A DNA stretch of 64,000 nt. It comes from Polaromonas jejuensis NBRC 106434 (lineage in GTDB: Bacteria > Pseudomonadota > Gammaproteobacteria > Burkholderiales > Burkholderiaceae_C). The notes under the pieces were generated by a model that saw nothing but the letters and a program-made list of their open reading frames with translations, searched no databases and was not told the origin of the DNA. The stretch covers positions 62,001 through 126,000 of the forward strand of contig NZ_BCYO01000008.1 in assembly GCF_001598235.1 (NCBI RefSeq), given 5' to 3'. Each line of letters starts with the position of its first letter. The first letter of the stretch is position 1. A program made the translations under genes and the position numbers. Below, in pieces: positions 26,548-35,859 of this stretch.

Positions 26548-26994
26548 CTACTTTTTGGCAGCCATCGCTGCCGAGACGCCGGCGCGCAGCGCCAGAAGGT
26601 AGCTGTCCACGCCAAAGCCACAGATCTGGCCCTTGACGATTTCAGCGAACACGGAGTGATGGCGGAATTCCTCGCGGGCATGGATGTTGGACATGTGCAG
26701 TTCGACAATCGGGCAGGTCAGGATGGCCAGCGCATCGCGGATGCCGTAGCTGTAGTGGGTCCAGGCGCCGGCGTTGATCAGCACCGCGTCCACCCCGTCG
26801 GTGAAGCCCTGGTGGATGCGCTCGCACATATCGCGCTCGCTGTTGGTCTGGAAGCTCTCAACCTCGACGCCGAGATCCCGGCCCAGGGCCTGCAAGCTGG
26901 CGTTGATCTCGTCCAGCGTGATGGTGCCGTACTGCACCGGATCGCGCTTGCCGAACATGTTGTGGTTGATGCCGTGAAGCATGAGAATTTTCAT
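26548..26994 (-). CDS. Type II 3-dehydroquinate dehydratase-like protein (copy 1)
   Basis: 148 residues, the AroQ length. MLHGINHNMFGKRDP replaces the usual GPNLNxLGxREP, retaining the second Asn and the Arg; the catalytic Tyr (QYG, about residue 22) and the His of ELHMSNIHAREEFR are present. Classical members dehydrate 3-dehydroquinate in a dodecamer. About four in five residues match copy 2 at 31473. The altered first motif, in both copies, suggests a subfamily possibly used in catabolism. Between a Gfo/Idh gene and an AroE-like gene. Confidence 0.8.
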   Translation of the reverse strand: MKILMLHGINHNMFGKRDPVQYGTITLDEINASLQALGRDLGVEVESFQTNSERDMCERIHQGFTDGVDAVLINAGAWTHYSYGIRDALAILTCPIVELHMSNIHAREEFRHHSVFAEIVKGQICGFGVDSYLLALRAGVSAAMAAKK

Positions 26995-27014
26995 GGTGCT
27001 CTTTCAGGTTGATA

Positions 27015-28067
27015 TCAATGGGTGGACAGTTCAACAACTTGTCCGGATTTGGAGGCTTGGGCAATCGCCTCGGTGATGCGCAGGTTCAGCAGGCCGTCGC
27101 GGGCGCTGACCAGCGGCTGGGCCTCGCCGCGGATGACAGCGCCGAAGTGTTCGATCTGGTGCTTGAGCGGGTCGTCGCGCACCATGCCGACCACGCCCAC
27201 TTCGAATTCCTTCCACCAGGAGCGGTCTTCCGGCCTGGGGTAGGTCTTCAGGCGCATGGTGGGCACCGACAGGCTGCCGTTGGTGCCGGTGATGACGTAG
27301 CAGTCTTCATCTTCATAGGTCGGATAGGCCTTGTTTTCCTGCGAAGTCTGCTCCCAGCTGCGCGGGCAGGCAGCGGTGTCGGACAGCATGAAAGTGCCCA
27401 GCACGCCGCTGGCAAAACGCAGGTTGATGGCCACCGTATCTTCCACCGCAAAGCCGCGCGTGGCGTGCGAGGCAAAGGCCTGCACCGCCACGATGTCGCC
27501 GCACAGCATGCGCAGGTTGTGCACCTCGTGGATCATGTTCAGCAAAATAGGACCGGCACCGATCTCGCGGCGCCACGGTGCGTCGACGTAGTAATGGTCA
27601 GGCTTGAGGAAGGTGGCGCTGCCCATGACAGCGACCAGCTTGCCCAGCTTGCCGGAATCGACGACTTCTTTGGCCTTGGCCATGATGGGGCTGTGCGCGC
27701 GGTGATGGCCGATCAACACTTTGGCGCCGGTTTCATCGACCACTTTGAGCAGCTGTTCGCCTTCGGCCACGGTGGTGGCGATGGGCTTTTCCAGCAGGAT
27801 GGGCAACTTGGCCGCAATGCACTGCAGCGCTTGCGGCACGTGCAAGTGATTGGGTGTGGCCAGTATCAGGCCATCGGGGCGATCCTTGGCCAGCAATTCT
27901 TCGATCGAAGTGTACAAAGGCACACCGGCTTTGGCGGCCAAGTCCACCGCAGCGGGAGAAGGGTCAACGATGGCGGAAAGGTCGCAGGTCGGGCTGTTCA
28001 GCGCTACGCCCATATGAGCCTGGCCGATGTAGCCGGCGCCGGCAACCGCAATACGTGTTTTGTTCAT
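27015..28067 (-). CDS. Gfo/Idh/MocA-family oxidoreductase
   Basis: 350 residues from the ATG at 28067; an upstream start at 28109 adds a hydrophobic stretch unlike the family. Rossmann start TRIAVAGAGYIGQAHMGVAL, active-site motif KLPILLEKPIA (Lys at about residue 97), and DHYYVDAPWRREIGAGPIL plus MIHEVHNLRMLCGD in the substrate domain. Substrate unknown. Followed at 20 bp by dehydroquinase-like copy 1. A 151-bp gap with a hairpin separates it from the MaoC gene, so an internal promoter is possible here. Confidence 0.85.
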   Translation of the reverse strand: MNKTRIAVAGAGYIGQAHMGVALNSPTCDLSAIVDPSPAAVDLAAKAGVPLYTSIEELLAKDRPDGLILATPNHLHVPQALQCIAAKLPILLEKPIATTVAEGEQLLKVVDETGAKVLIGHHRAHSPIMAKAKEVVDSGKLGKLVAVMGSATFLKPDHYYVDAPWRREIGAGPILLNMIHEVHNLRMLCGDIVAVQAFASHATRGFAVEDTVAINLRFASGVLGTFMLSDTAACPRSWEQTSQENKAYPTYEDEDCYVITGTNGSLSVPTMRLKTYPRPEDRSWWKEFEVGVVGMVRDDPLKHQIEHFGAVIRGEAQPLVSARDGLLNLRITEAIAQASKSGQVVELSTH

Positions 28068-28109
28068 GGCAGAAATAGTAAAAAGGTCGATAAAAAACTG
28101 CGGAAGCAA

Positions 28110-28130
28110 GGTCGCCGAACGCTAGCGACC
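28110..28130 (-). terminator. Hairpin in the only sizeable gap of the 17-gene run
   Basis: GGTCGC and GCGACC pair (6 bp, 9-base loop) in the 151-bp gap before the Gfo/Idh gene. Reading on the minus strand, a run of six Ts occurs about 14 bases past the stem. It could be an attenuator or partial terminator dividing the operon; evidence is weak. Confidence 0.3.
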
Positions 28131-28218
28131 AGCGCTTTGCTTGCAGATGGGGGCCGCATGAAACTTGCGCACCTGCTTCGCGAGCGATGCACGTGGCGTG
28201 CCGGATCGATTCATTGGT

Positions 28219-28689
28219 TCATGCTGCCTGCTGCTGGCCGACAAGTTCCGGCTTGCGCGGGACCATCAGCCGGTGTTCGCCTTCCTGAACAACTTCTCCG
28301 CGCTGGTTGATCAGATGGATCGCCATCACCAGAATGCCCATCTCGGGCCGGCTCCTGGAGATGCGGGCATCGGCAATCCGAAACCTGGCCTGCAAAGTGT
28401 CCCCAATCTTGATCGGGCCTTTGAAGTTCCAGGTCCAACCCAGCGCAATGCCATCCTGGAAGAAAGCTGATTGCACCTTGAGGCCGTCAGTCAAGGTCAA
28501 GCCCATCAATCCATGCGCAACGCGCCCGCCGAAGTGGGTCGTCTGCGCATAGACCTCGTCCATGTGAAGCGGTGAGAAGTCGCCCGCCACGCCAGCGTAG
28601 GCCAGGATGTGTCCCTCCGTGACGGTGATGCGAGGCGTAAGACGCTCATCACCGATCTTGATGTCGTCAAAGAAGTTTCCGGGAGCCAT
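28219..28689 (-). CDS. MaoC-like hydratase (copy 1)
   Basis: 156 residues from the ATG at 28689. Single hot-dog domain: VTEGHILAYAGVAGDFSPLH and HFGGRVAHGLMGLTLTDGL carry the Asp and His expected at the MaoC active site. Members hydrate enoyl-CoA thioesters. The similar gene at 37095 shares the DFxPxHxDE and GxRVAHGLMG motifs. Part of the long minus-strand run after the alcohol dehydrogenase gene, 49 bp away. Confidence 0.83.
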   Translation of the reverse strand: MAPGNFFDDIKIGDERLTPRITVTEGHILAYAGVAGDFSPLHMDEVYAQTTHFGGRVAHGLMGLTLTDGLKVQSAFFQDGIALGWTWNFKGPIKIGDTLQARFRIADARISRSRPEMGILVMAIHLINQRGEVVQEGEHRLMVPRKPELVGQQQAA

Positions 28690-28738
28690 TTGAATGTCCT
28701 TTGCGGGGGTTGGAGGGATGGTCCAGTGAACGAAAGCG

Positions 28739-29767
28739 TCAAGGCACCAGCAGAACCCGGCCAATGACCTCGCGGTTGGCGAGTTCGCGGTGAGCCTCGG
28801 CGGCCTTGTCGAGCGGAAGGGATTTCCAGATCGTGGGTTCAATCGCGTTGTCATGCATGAACTGCAGAATTTCTTGCAGTTCAGCTCGATTCGCGCTCTG
28901 CACACCGTGCAGCTCAAACTCTTTGATGATCAGCAGGCCGAGGTTGATTTCGACGGGCGTGCCGTGAAGCTCGCCCACAACGGCGATACGCCCCCCGGGC
29001 GCAAGACTGCGCAAACTCCCGTGAAAGGTGGGTGAACCAATCAGCTCGACCACCAGGTCCGCACCGCGGCCCTTGGTGAGCTGGCGAACGTCCTCCCCAA
29101 AGGCACCGTCGGGACTGACCACGACCTCGTCCGCACCGAGTGCCTTCAGGCGATCCACCTTGCTGGCGTTGCTCGTGATCGCGATGCTGCGAGCGCCCAG
29201 ACTCTTGGTGATCTGGATGGCGGCGAGGCCCAAGCCACCACTCGCACCGGTGATGACAACGGTCTGCCCCGGCTGGATCTTCCCGACGCCACGGATCGCC
29301 TTGTAGGGTGGGCCATACACACAGGCCGCGAAGCAGGCGTGCTCGAACAGCATGCCGTCGGGAAGTTTGACCAGATTGCTGGCCAGCAGCACAGCGTATT
29401 CTGCGTAGCCACCATCCCGGGTTTGTCCAATATCGCCCAGCGTTTGCCGACAAAGGGACGGACGGCCGCGCAGACAATCAGCGCATTTTCCGCAGGCCTG
29501 GAAGTTGAAGGACGTGATGCGGTCCCCAGGAACAAAGTCATCCACGTTGGCGCCCACCTCAAGCACTTCAGCCGCCAGCTCATGGCCAAGGATGCGCGGC
29601 GGTTTCACGCGAGACCGCATGCCCGAGCGGAGAATCAGGTCAAGGTGGCATACGCCGCAGCACTTGATACGCACCAAAACTTCATCCGCCCCTGGTAGAG
29701 GCCGGGGAATCTCTTGCATTTTCAGTACGTCCGGCTCGCCGAACTCGTCCATCACGATTGCTTTCAT
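28739..29767 (-). CDS. Zinc-binding alcohol dehydrogenase (MDR family)
   Basis: 342 residues from the ATG at 29767. Catalytic Zn motif KCCGVCHLDLILRSG and GHELAAEVLEVG, structural-Zn cysteines in the CGKCADCLRGRPSLC stretch, and a Rossmann VVITGASGGLGLAAIQITKS. It oxidises an alcohol or reduces an aldehyde with NAD(P). Within the catabolic operon between the hydratase/FAA and MaoC genes; substrate unassigned. Confidence 0.87.
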   Translation of the reverse strand: MKAIVMDEFGEPDVLKMQEIPRPLPGADEVLVRIKCCGVCHLDLILRSGMRSRVKPPRILGHELAAEVLEVGANVDDFVPGDRITSFNFQACGKCADCLRGRPSLCRQTLGDIGQTRDGGYAEYAVLLASNLVKLPDGMLFEHACFAACVYGPPYKAIRGVGKIQPGQTVVITGASGGLGLAAIQITKSLGARSIAITSNASKVDRLKALGADEVVVSPDGAFGEDVRQLTKGRGADLVVELIGSPTFHGSLRSLAPGGRIAVVGELHGTPVEINLGLLIIKEFELHGVQSANRAELQEILQFMHDNAIEPTIWKSLPLDKAAEAHRELANREVIGRVLLVP

Positions 29768-29824
29768 TGCGGTCTTTTTTTCTCGACTCAAAAATGCGAT
29801 CTCGCTTCTGAACCGGGTCTATGC

Positions 29825-30610
29825 CTACAAAAAAGACAAACGAAGCGTTGCGAGGTCGCCGAAGCGGGCGACATACGTCTGCCCCGCACGCATCGCAACA
29901 GGCAGCGTCAGCGACCCTGTCGTCAACAAGTCGCCCGCGGCAAGGTCAATGCCACGCCCGGAAAGTCCATTCACCGTTTCCACCAGAATGTCGACCGGGT
30001 CCCGAAAGAACTCGCCGGAGAAGGTCTGAATCGGTTCACCGCCGTCAATGCGCGCATCGATGGGCAAGTTGGCGAAATCGATGTGCCGCCAATTTTCAAT
30101 ACCGGAGGCCTCGATGTAAGCACCGCAAGCGCCGTTATCGGCTATCAAATCGTGGGTCGTTGACTTGCGGCCGCCACGACTCGCCGCGTAGCGATGGCCC
30201 GCGATTTCGAGACCCGGGTGGAGTACGAGTCCCGGCTCCAGCTCCGCACGCGTATAAAGGCGCTTTCGCGCAGGCACCCTGTTCCTGAAACGGAATGCGA
30301 ACTCGCTCTCGATCTTGTAGCCTTCGAACAATGCTGCCGGCACTTGCGCTGGGCTTGTGTAATGCCGCGCAGCGAAAAGTCGACCGGTAATAGGACCGTC
30401 ATGGCCTTCCATCACCTGCACGGCCGGTACAGCGGCGCCAACCTTCCAGCCGACGCATCGATCGCCGAGAATCTCGGCAAAACGATCCTGGATGACATAC
30501 GCGTCCGCGCGCGAGCGCGGCGCGGCATCCTCCGCGGGGAGCGCAATGCGCCCGCCCGCGTTCCATGCCTTGACCAGCGACTGGGCGAGTTCTTCAAAAT
30601 TCGGTTGCAT
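29825..30610 (-). CDS. 2-keto-4-pentenoate hydratase / FAA hydrolase family enzyme
   Basis: 261 residues from the ATG at 30610, preceded by AAGGAAG; start codons at 30625 and 30652 are alternatives. RADAYVIQDRFAEILGDRCVGWKVG, GYKIESEFAFRF with metal-binding Glu residues, and the C-terminal DLLTTGSLTLPVAMRAG resemble MhpD/DmpE-type hydratases. These hydrate 2-hydroxydienoates after meta-cleavage. No extradiol ring-cleavage pathway is complete here, so the substrate may differ. Cotranscribed with an SDR (38 bp gap). Confidence 0.82.
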   Translation of the reverse strand: MQPNFEELAQSLVKAWNAGGRIALPAEDAAPRSRADAYVIQDRFAEILGDRCVGWKVGAAVPAVQVMEGHDGPITGRLFAARHYTSPAQVPAALFEGYKIESEFAFRFRNRVPARKRLYTRAELEPGLVLHPGLEIAGHRYAASRGGRKSTTHDLIADNGACGAYIEASGIENWRHIDFANLPIDARIDGGEPIQTFSGEFFRDPVDILVETVNGLSGRGIDLAAGDLLTTGSLTLPVAMRAGQTYVARFGDLATLRLSFL

Positions 30611-30648
30611 GGCTTCCTTACGCATATCACAGATCCGCAGAGCCCATG

Positions 30649-31440
30649 TCAATAAAGACCCGGCGTGCCGCCCCCGTCAACAGCGATCGCGGTCCCTTGA
30701 ATGTGTCGTGCGCGCTCCGAGCTCAGGAAGAGCGCAAGCGCTGCGACATCCTCGGGCGTCCCCAGCCGGGCGAGCCCTTCCCGTTCAATCTGTGCCGCGC
30801 GCTCTTCTTCAAGCGATTTCCCACTCGCCAAGGCGCGTTGCCTGAATATTTGCTCGACACGCGCGGTTTCCGTCAGGCCGGGCAGGATCGCGTTGACATT
30901 AACCCCTTCGCGCTTGCCCAGGCCCGACAGACCCTTGGTGAAGTTATGCATCGCCGCGTTCACCGAGCCGCCGATCAAAAAGCCCGGATCCGGCGTACGC
31001 GCGGCGCCGCCGATGATGTTGACCACATGTCCACGCGCGCTTGCCAGCAAGGGCCAGAACAGGCGGCAAAGGTTCACGCAGCCAAAAAACTTGAGTGCAA
31101 AACCGTCTTGCCAGGCCTCCTCGGTCAGGTCGACAAACGCGCCGGCACGTGTGGCGCCGGCGGAGTTGACAAGAATATCGCAGCGACCATAACGCCCGGA
31201 GACCCACTTGAATACTTGCTTGCACCCGTCCTCCTTGCGAAGATCGGCGGCGCAAATAGCTGGCCGCATCGCGCCGCTGCGCGCAATGGCGTCAGCCGCT
31301 GCTTCGAGATTCGACTGGGAAGAAGCGACAAGCACCGTTTGCGCACCTTCCGCAGCGAACGCCGCAGCGATGCCATGGCCAATGCCTCGGCTACCTCCCG
31401 TAATGACAACAATTTTTCCTGCGAATTCTTTAGCCATCAT
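30649..31440 (-). CDS. Short-chain dehydrogenase/reductase
   Basis: 263 residues. Cofactor motif ITGGSRGIGHGIAAAFAAEG and LVNSAGATRAG are typical. The usual YxxxK pair is not clear: the segment after IIGGAARTPDPGFLIGGSVN has no obvious Tyr-x3-Lys, Asn-Phe-Thr-Lys occupying the Lys region. C-terminal ALFLSSERARHIQGTAIAVD and DGGGTPGLY match SDR ends. Either a divergent SDR or one with a changed active site. Downstream of dehydroquinase-like copy 2. Confidence 0.8.
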   Translation of the reverse strand: MMAKEFAGKIVVITGGSRGIGHGIAAAFAAEGAQTVLVASSQSNLEAAADAIARSGAMRPAICAADLRKEDGCKQVFKWVSGRYGRCDILVNSAGATRAGAFVDLTEEAWQDGFALKFFGCVNLCRLFWPLLASARGHVVNIIGGAARTPDPGFLIGGSVNAAMHNFTKGLSGLGKREGVNVNAILPGLTETARVEQIFRQRALASGKSLEEERAAQIEREGLARLGTPEDVAALALFLSSERARHIQGTAIAVDGGGTPGLY

Positions 31441-31472
31441 GTGTGTCCGTGTTGAGTGTCATGGTGAAGTCG

Positions 31473-31922
31473 TCAAGAGGCTTTGGCAGCCTGGGCGGCG
31501 GACACTGCAGCCCGCAACGCCAACAGGTAGCTGTCCAGACCGAAGCCACAAATCTGCCCCTTGACGACGGCTGCAAATACGGATTGATGCCGGAACTCTT
31601 CGCGCGCATGGATGTTTGCCATGTGGAGTTCAATGACCGGCATCGTCAGAATGGCCAGGGCATCGCGAATGCCATGGCTGTAGTGGGTCCAGGCGCCGGC
31701 ATTGATCAGCACGGCGTCGACCTTCTCAACAAGCGCCTGGTGGATGCGCTCGCACATCTCGCCCTCGCCGTTGGTCTGGAAATTTTCCACCTCGACGCCG
31801 AGATCCCGGCCCAGGGCCTGCAGGCTGGCGTTGATTTCGTCCAGCGTGATGGTGCCGTAATGCACGGGGTCGCGCTTGCCGAACATGTTGTGGTTGATGC
31901 CATGAAGCATGAGCACTTTCAT
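31473..31922 (-). CDS. Type II 3-dehydroquinate dehydratase-like protein (copy 2)
   Basis: 149 residues. Same altered first motif as copy 1 (MLHGINHNMFGKRDP), active Tyr in HYG and the His of ELHMANIHAREEFR. High identity with copy 1, with differences concentrated around residues 47-70 and at the C-terminus. Lies 47 bp after the ABC ATPase gene, so it belongs to the same transcript. Two related dehydratases in one operon suggest different substrates or a retained duplication. Confidence 0.8.
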   Translation of the reverse strand: MKVLMLHGINHNMFGKRDPVHYGTITLDEINASLQALGRDLGVEVENFQTNGEGEMCERIHQALVEKVDAVLINAGAWTHYSHGIRDALAILTMPVIELHMANIHAREEFRHQSVFAAVVKGQICGFGLDSYLLALRAAVSAAQAAKAS

Positions 31923-31969
31923 GAGCGTCCTTTCTTGTGATGTTTAAGCGTGGCGAAAGACGCGAGCGT

Positions 31970-32740
31970 TCAATGCCCCAGGATGTCGCCGAGGAATGCC
32001 CGGGTGCGTTCGTGCTTGGGGTTTTGGAAGAACTGCTTGGGCGGCCCTTCCTCGACGATCTCGCCACCCGCCATGAAAATGACCCGGTCCGCGACGGCAC
32101 GCGCAAACCCCATTTCATGCGTCACGCAAATCATGGTCATGCCGTCGTTCGCAAGCCCGACCATCACATCCAGCACCTCCTTCACCATCTCGGGGTCCAG
32201 GGCGGAGGTCGGCTCATCGAACAACATGACTTTGGGCTCCATGCACAGCGCACGCGCGATGGCCACCCGCTGCTGCTGGCCACCGGACAGTTGCGCGGGA
32301 TACTTGTCCGCTTGATCCAGGATTCGCACACGGTCGAGAAGGCGTCGCGCAGTGGCTTCGGCTTGCGCCTTTGTCTGCTTGCGTGTGTTCAGGGGTGACA
32401 GCGTGCAATTTTCCAGGACGGTCAGGTGGGGGAAAAGATTGAATTGCTGAAACACCATGCCGACTTCCGCCCTGACGGCGCCTATCGTCTTTGAATCGTT
32501 GGTCAACGGAATGCCATCGACCAGAATGCGCCCTTTTGAATAGCTTTCCAAATGATTGATGCAGCGAATCAGCGTGGATTTTCCGGATCCGGAAGGTCCG
32601 CACAGGACGATTTTTTCTCCTGCGCGGACCGACAAATTGATATCGGTCAGGGCCTGATATTGACCGTACCATTTATCGACGTGTTCCATGGCGATCATGG
32701 GTGCGGCCGCATCGGCGGTTGTGCTGTTGACTTGACTCAT
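31970..32740 (-). CDS. Polar amino acid-type ABC transporter ATP-binding protein
   Basis: 256 residues. Walker [28 protein letters not shown] (typical of the GlnQ/HisP group), signature [15 protein letters not shown], Walker [13 protein letters not shown] and [20 protein letters not shown]. It energises uptake with the binding protein and two permeases just upstream. In this context the cargo may be a carboxylate such as quinate or a related cyclic acid instead of an amino acid; that is speculation. Confidence 0.9.
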   Translation of the reverse strand: MSQVNSTTADAAAPMIAMEHVDKWYGQYQALTDINLSVRAGEKIVLCGPSGSGKSTLIRCINHLESYSKGRILVDGIPLTNDSKTIGAVRAEVGMVFQQFNLFPHLTVLENCTLSPLNTRKQTKAQAEATARRLLDRVRILDQADKYPAQLSGGQQQRVAIARALCMEPKVMLFDEPTSALDPEMVKEVLDVMVGLANDGMTMICVTHEMGFARAVADRVIFMAGGEIVEEGPPKQFFQNPKHERTRAFLGDILGH

Positions 32741-32772
32741 GGCCCTGACTCTTTCTCTTTGGACGGTTCGGA

Positions 32773-33618
32773 TTATTTGGCGACGAAGGGAACGCCTTCA
32801 ACGCTGGCGGGGAAGTTCACCATGCTCGCCCCCATCCACTTTTGTTGAACTTTTGCCAGCTCACCGTTGGCCTTGATCTTGTCAATAAACGCATTCAATG
32901 CGGCGTTCAACTCCTTGTCTTCAAGACGAGAGCAAGCACCGTTGAACAGCTGGGTGAATTCAAGCTTGTTCTCGTAGGTGTCCGGTTTGGCTTCACTGAG
33001 GCGCTTGACGTAGAACACGTTGCCGCCAACCGCTTGCACTTGCCCTGAGAGCAGCGCCTGGATGGTCGCGGCATCATTGTCGAAACGGCGGATCGTCGTG
33101 CCGGCCGGCGCATGCTTTGTCACATCCGCGTCTTGTGAACTCGCGCGGGGAACGCCGATGACGAGTTTGGCCAAATCGGCGTCACTCTTGACGGCCGTGT
33201 TCTTCGCGGCCACGAGATAGATGCTGTTGGCAACGTAGGGCTTGCTGTACTGAACTGCCTTGGCGCGGTCAGGCAGCATCGCCATGGTGGCGAAAAGCAC
33301 ATCGACGCGACCGGATGTCAGCGCAGGAATGCGATTGGCAACTTCCAGACCAACAAACTCAACTGGTACGCCGAGTTCTTTGGCAAAGAGCTTGCCCATA
33401 TCGGCATCGATACCGTCTGCGTTGCCGCTTGCGGCATCCACAAAACCCCAGGGCGGGTTGGCCGCCTGGATACCGACGACGAGCTTGCCTTTGCTCTTGA
33501 TTTCGGCAGGTGTGATGGCCGAAGCAGGACCGGCAAGGAGTGCGTATGCGGCGACCAGCGTGGCGGCGGCGCCCAGCAGCACGCGACGGCGATTCAGGAA
33601 TTTGCCTATGTTTTTCAT
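32773..33618 (-). CDS. Periplasmic binding protein, family 3 (amino acid/carboxylate)
   Basis: 281 residues. N-terminal [20 protein letters not shown] with ASA forms a signal peptide. The mature part has [39 protein letters not shown], and [20 protein letters not shown], the SBP_bac_3 pattern. It carries solute to the permease pair encoded before the ATPase. The usual Arg-x-x-Asp ligand pocket for an amino-acid carboxylate is not obvious, so specificity is open. Confidence 0.87.
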   Translation of the reverse strand: MKNIGKFLNRRRVLLGAAATLVAAYALLAGPASAITPAEIKSKGKLVVGIQAANPPWGFVDAASGNADGIDADMGKLFAKELGVPVEFVGLEVANRIPALTSGRVDVLFATMAMLPDRAKAVQYSKPYVANSIYLVAAKNTAVKSDADLAKLVIGVPRASSQDADVTKHAPAGTTIRRFDNDAATIQALLSGQVQAVGGNVFYVKRLSEAKPDTYENKLEFTQLFNGACSRLEDKELNAALNAFIDKIKANGELAKVQQKWMGASMVNFPASVEGVPFVAK

Positions 33619-33686
33619 TTCAGTTGTCTCCAGGTTTTACGTTCAGGGTGCAGAAAGGGTGAGATTGAGTTGTTTGCGTCGGACGA

Positions 33687-34337
33687 TCACCGGGCGGCCG
33701 TGGCAAGTTTGTGTTCGAGTCGCGATCCATAGAGCGATAGCGGCCAGCACATGGCGAAGTACAGTGCGCCCACGATCCCATAGACCACCAGTGGTTGAAA
33801 AGTCTGGTTGGAAACAACGCTCCCGTTGCGGGCAAGCTCTGCGAAACCCACGATGGCTGCCAGCGATGTGCCCTTGATCAGTTGCACAAAGAATCCGATG
33901 GTCGCCGGGAGGGAGATGCGAATCGCCTGGGGAAGGACGACCTTTCGCATGCGCGTCACATAATTAATGCCCAGTGCATTCGCGGCCTCTGTCTGGCCTT
34001 TGGGTACGGCCTCGATGGAGCCGCGCCATATTTCGCCGAGGAAGGCACTCGCATGCAGCGTGAATCCGATGGCGACGGACACCCATGCATCGAGCTTGAG
34101 GCCCACCAGCGCCAGTCCGTAGTAAGTCACGAACAACTGCATCAGCAAAGGCGTGCCCTGAAACACCGCGATGTAGCCGCCGGTCGCGCGCCTGAGCGCG
34201 GGAATGTGCGATGTGCGGGCCAGTGCAATCACCAGGCCGGCCATTGCGCCAAGGACCAGTCCTATGACCGACAAGGCTATCGTCCATTGAGCGCCCTTCA
34301 ATAAAAAGAGCAATTCCGGGGCAGTAATTGTGTGCAT
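33687..34337 (-). CDS. Amino acid-type ABC transporter permease (HisM/GlnP family)
   Basis: 216 residues with about five hydrophobic helices. The EAA loop is visible as EAANALGINYVTRMRKVVLP after GSIEAVPKGQTE, and the family motif YIAVFQGTPLLMQLF lies before it. It immediately follows the other permease gene (no intergenic base), forming a heterodimeric membrane channel. Confidence 0.88.
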   Translation of the reverse strand: MHTITAPELLFLLKGAQWTIALSVIGLVLGAMAGLVIALARTSHIPALRRATGGYIAVFQGTPLLMQLFVTYYGLALVGLKLDAWVSVAIGFTLHASAFLGEIWRGSIEAVPKGQTEAANALGINYVTRMRKVVLPQAIRISLPATIGFFVQLIKGTSLAAIVGFAELARNGSVVSNQTFQPLVVYGIVGALYFAMCWPLSLYGSRLEHKLATAAR

Positions 34338-35006
34338 TTATTTCACCGGATAGCTAAAGACGCGTTTCGCCATGGCGCCGAACCCTGTCAGCATCAAGGT
34401 CGAAATCGCGAGATAAAGAAGGGTCACTGCGCCATACACCTCGAAGCTCTTGAATGAGTCGGACTCGATGCGCTGGGCCACCGACGTCAATTCATAAGCC
34501 GAGATCGCCGAAGCAATACTGGTTGTGAGCGTGAGCAGAATGAACTGGCTGACCAGGGATGGGAATATGGCGCGCAGCGCCGGTTTGATCACGATCAGAC
34601 GAAAGACTTGCAGCTTGTTCAACCCGAGTGCAAGTCCGGCTTCGATTTGACCTTTGTTGATGGCTTGTACGCCACCGCGGATGATCTCGATCGCGTAAGC
34701 ACCGCCATTGACGCCCAGGGCGATGATGGCTGTCGGCGTGGGGTCCAGCTTGACGCCCGCGATCGGGAGCGCAAAGAAGATGAAGTAAATCTGCACCAGA
34801 AACGGCGTGTTGCGGATCACCTCCACAAAGGCCATCACGACCCAGCGGACCGGCGCGATATGCGAATCCCGCAACACCACGCCGATTACGCCAATGATGG
34901 TTGCAAGCAACATACCGGCAAGCGCAAGCCCCAGTGTGCCCGCGCATCCCCACAACAGATCGGGAAATCCTGCAATGACAGGAGCGAAGTCGACTTTGTA
35001 ATTCAT
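34338..35006 (-). CDS. Amino acid-type ABC transporter permease (HisQ/GltJ family)
   Basis: 222 residues. MAFVEVIRNTPFLVQIYFIF and the EAA loop EAGLALGLNKLQVFRLIVIK are clear. About five membrane helices. First transporter gene of the run, 19 bp after the AroE gene. Pairs with the adjacent permease. Confidence 0.88.
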   Translation of the reverse strand: MNYKVDFAPVIAGFPDLLWGCAGTLGLALAGMLLATIIGVIGVVLRDSHIAPVRWVVMAFVEVIRNTPFLVQIYFIFFALPIAGVKLDPTPTAIIALGVNGGAYAIEIIRGGVQAINKGQIEAGLALGLNKLQVFRLIVIKPALRAIFPSLVSQFILLTLTTSIASAISAYELTSVAQRIESDSFKSFEVYGAVTLLYLAISTLMLTGFGAMAKRVFSYPVK

Positions 35007-35025
35007 GGGAACTCTGGCTTCAAAG

Positions 35026-35847
35026 TCAGACCAGGGGTACGGTCAGATGGCTGATCACCGCGCGGGTATCCGGCCGTACGCCGCGCCACCAGGCAAAAGC
35101 CTCGGCCGCCTGTTCGGCCAGCATGCCGACGCCGTCGGCCAGGCGCCGCACGCCGGCGTTCTGCGCCAGGCGCAAAAAGGGCGTCAGGCCCTTGCCGTAG
35201 GCCAGCTCGTAGGCGAGGCAGCCCTCGGCAAACACGGTGGCCGGCACCGGGGGCAGCTCGGCGCGCAGGCTGGCCGAGGTGGCGTTGAACACCACGTCGA
35301 ACTGCTGGCCGGCGAGCTCGGCGTAACCGCCGCCGCTGACCGGGCCGTGGCCGGCCAGTTCGGACGCCAGCGCCTGGGCCTTGTCCACGGTGCGGTTGGC
35401 GATCACCAACTGCGCGGGCTTCTGCTCCAGAAAGGGCAGCAGCGCGCCGCGCGCCGCGCCGCCGGCGCCCAGCAGCAGCACGCGCTTGCCGGCGAGCGGG
35501 CAGCCGAGGTTGTGCGTGACGTCGCGCAGCAGGCCCACGCCGTCAAAGTTCTCGGCGAAGACGCGCTCGCCCTCGAACTTCATCGCGTTGACCGCACCGG
35601 CCAGGCGGGCGCGCTCCGACAGGTCGGTGGCGTAGGCGAAGGCGTCGAGCTTGAACGGCGCGGTGACGTTCATGCCGCGGCCGCCGCTGGCGCGAAACGC
35701 GTCCACGGTTTTGGCGAACTCGCCCAACGGGCCAAGGATCGCCGTGTAATCGATGTCCCTTCCGGTGGCCTGGGCAAACATGCCCTGGATCAGCGGTGAC
35801 TTGGTGTGGCCTATGGGGTTGCCGATGACGGCGTATTTGTCTGTCAT
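35026..35847 (-). CDS. aroE: Shikimate dehydrogenase (canonical AroE motifs)
   Basis: 273 residues. The shikimate-binding GNPIGHTKSP (Thr-x-Ser), NVTAPFK with the catalytic Lys at about residue 68, NFDGVG with the catalytic Asp, LLLGAGGAARGALLPFL and VFNATSASL are all present, as in AroE. It interconverts 3-dehydroshikimate and shikimate with NADP. In this operon a catabolic role on imported shikimate or quinate is possible; a biosynthetic aroE elsewhere would support that. Contrasts with the motif-altered homologue at 25702. Confidence 0.88.
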   Translation of the reverse strand: MTDKYAVIGNPIGHTKSPLIQGMFAQATGRDIDYTAILGPLGEFAKTVDAFRASGGRGMNVTAPFKLDAFAYATDLSERARLAGAVNAMKFEGERVFAENFDGVGLLRDVTHNLGCPLAGKRVLLLGAGGAARGALLPFLEQKPAQLVIANRTVDKAQALASELAGHGPVSGGGYAELAGQQFDVVFNATSASLRAELPPVPATVFAEGCLAYELAYGKGLTPFLRLAQNAGVRRLADGVGMLAEQAAEAFAWWRGVRPDTRAVISHLTVPLV

Positions 35848-35859
35848 GTGGAAGTCTCC

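Noticed and set aside
27009..28310. 433-codon plus-strand frame
   Set aside because: Antisense to the Gfo/Idh gene; no recognisable protein features.
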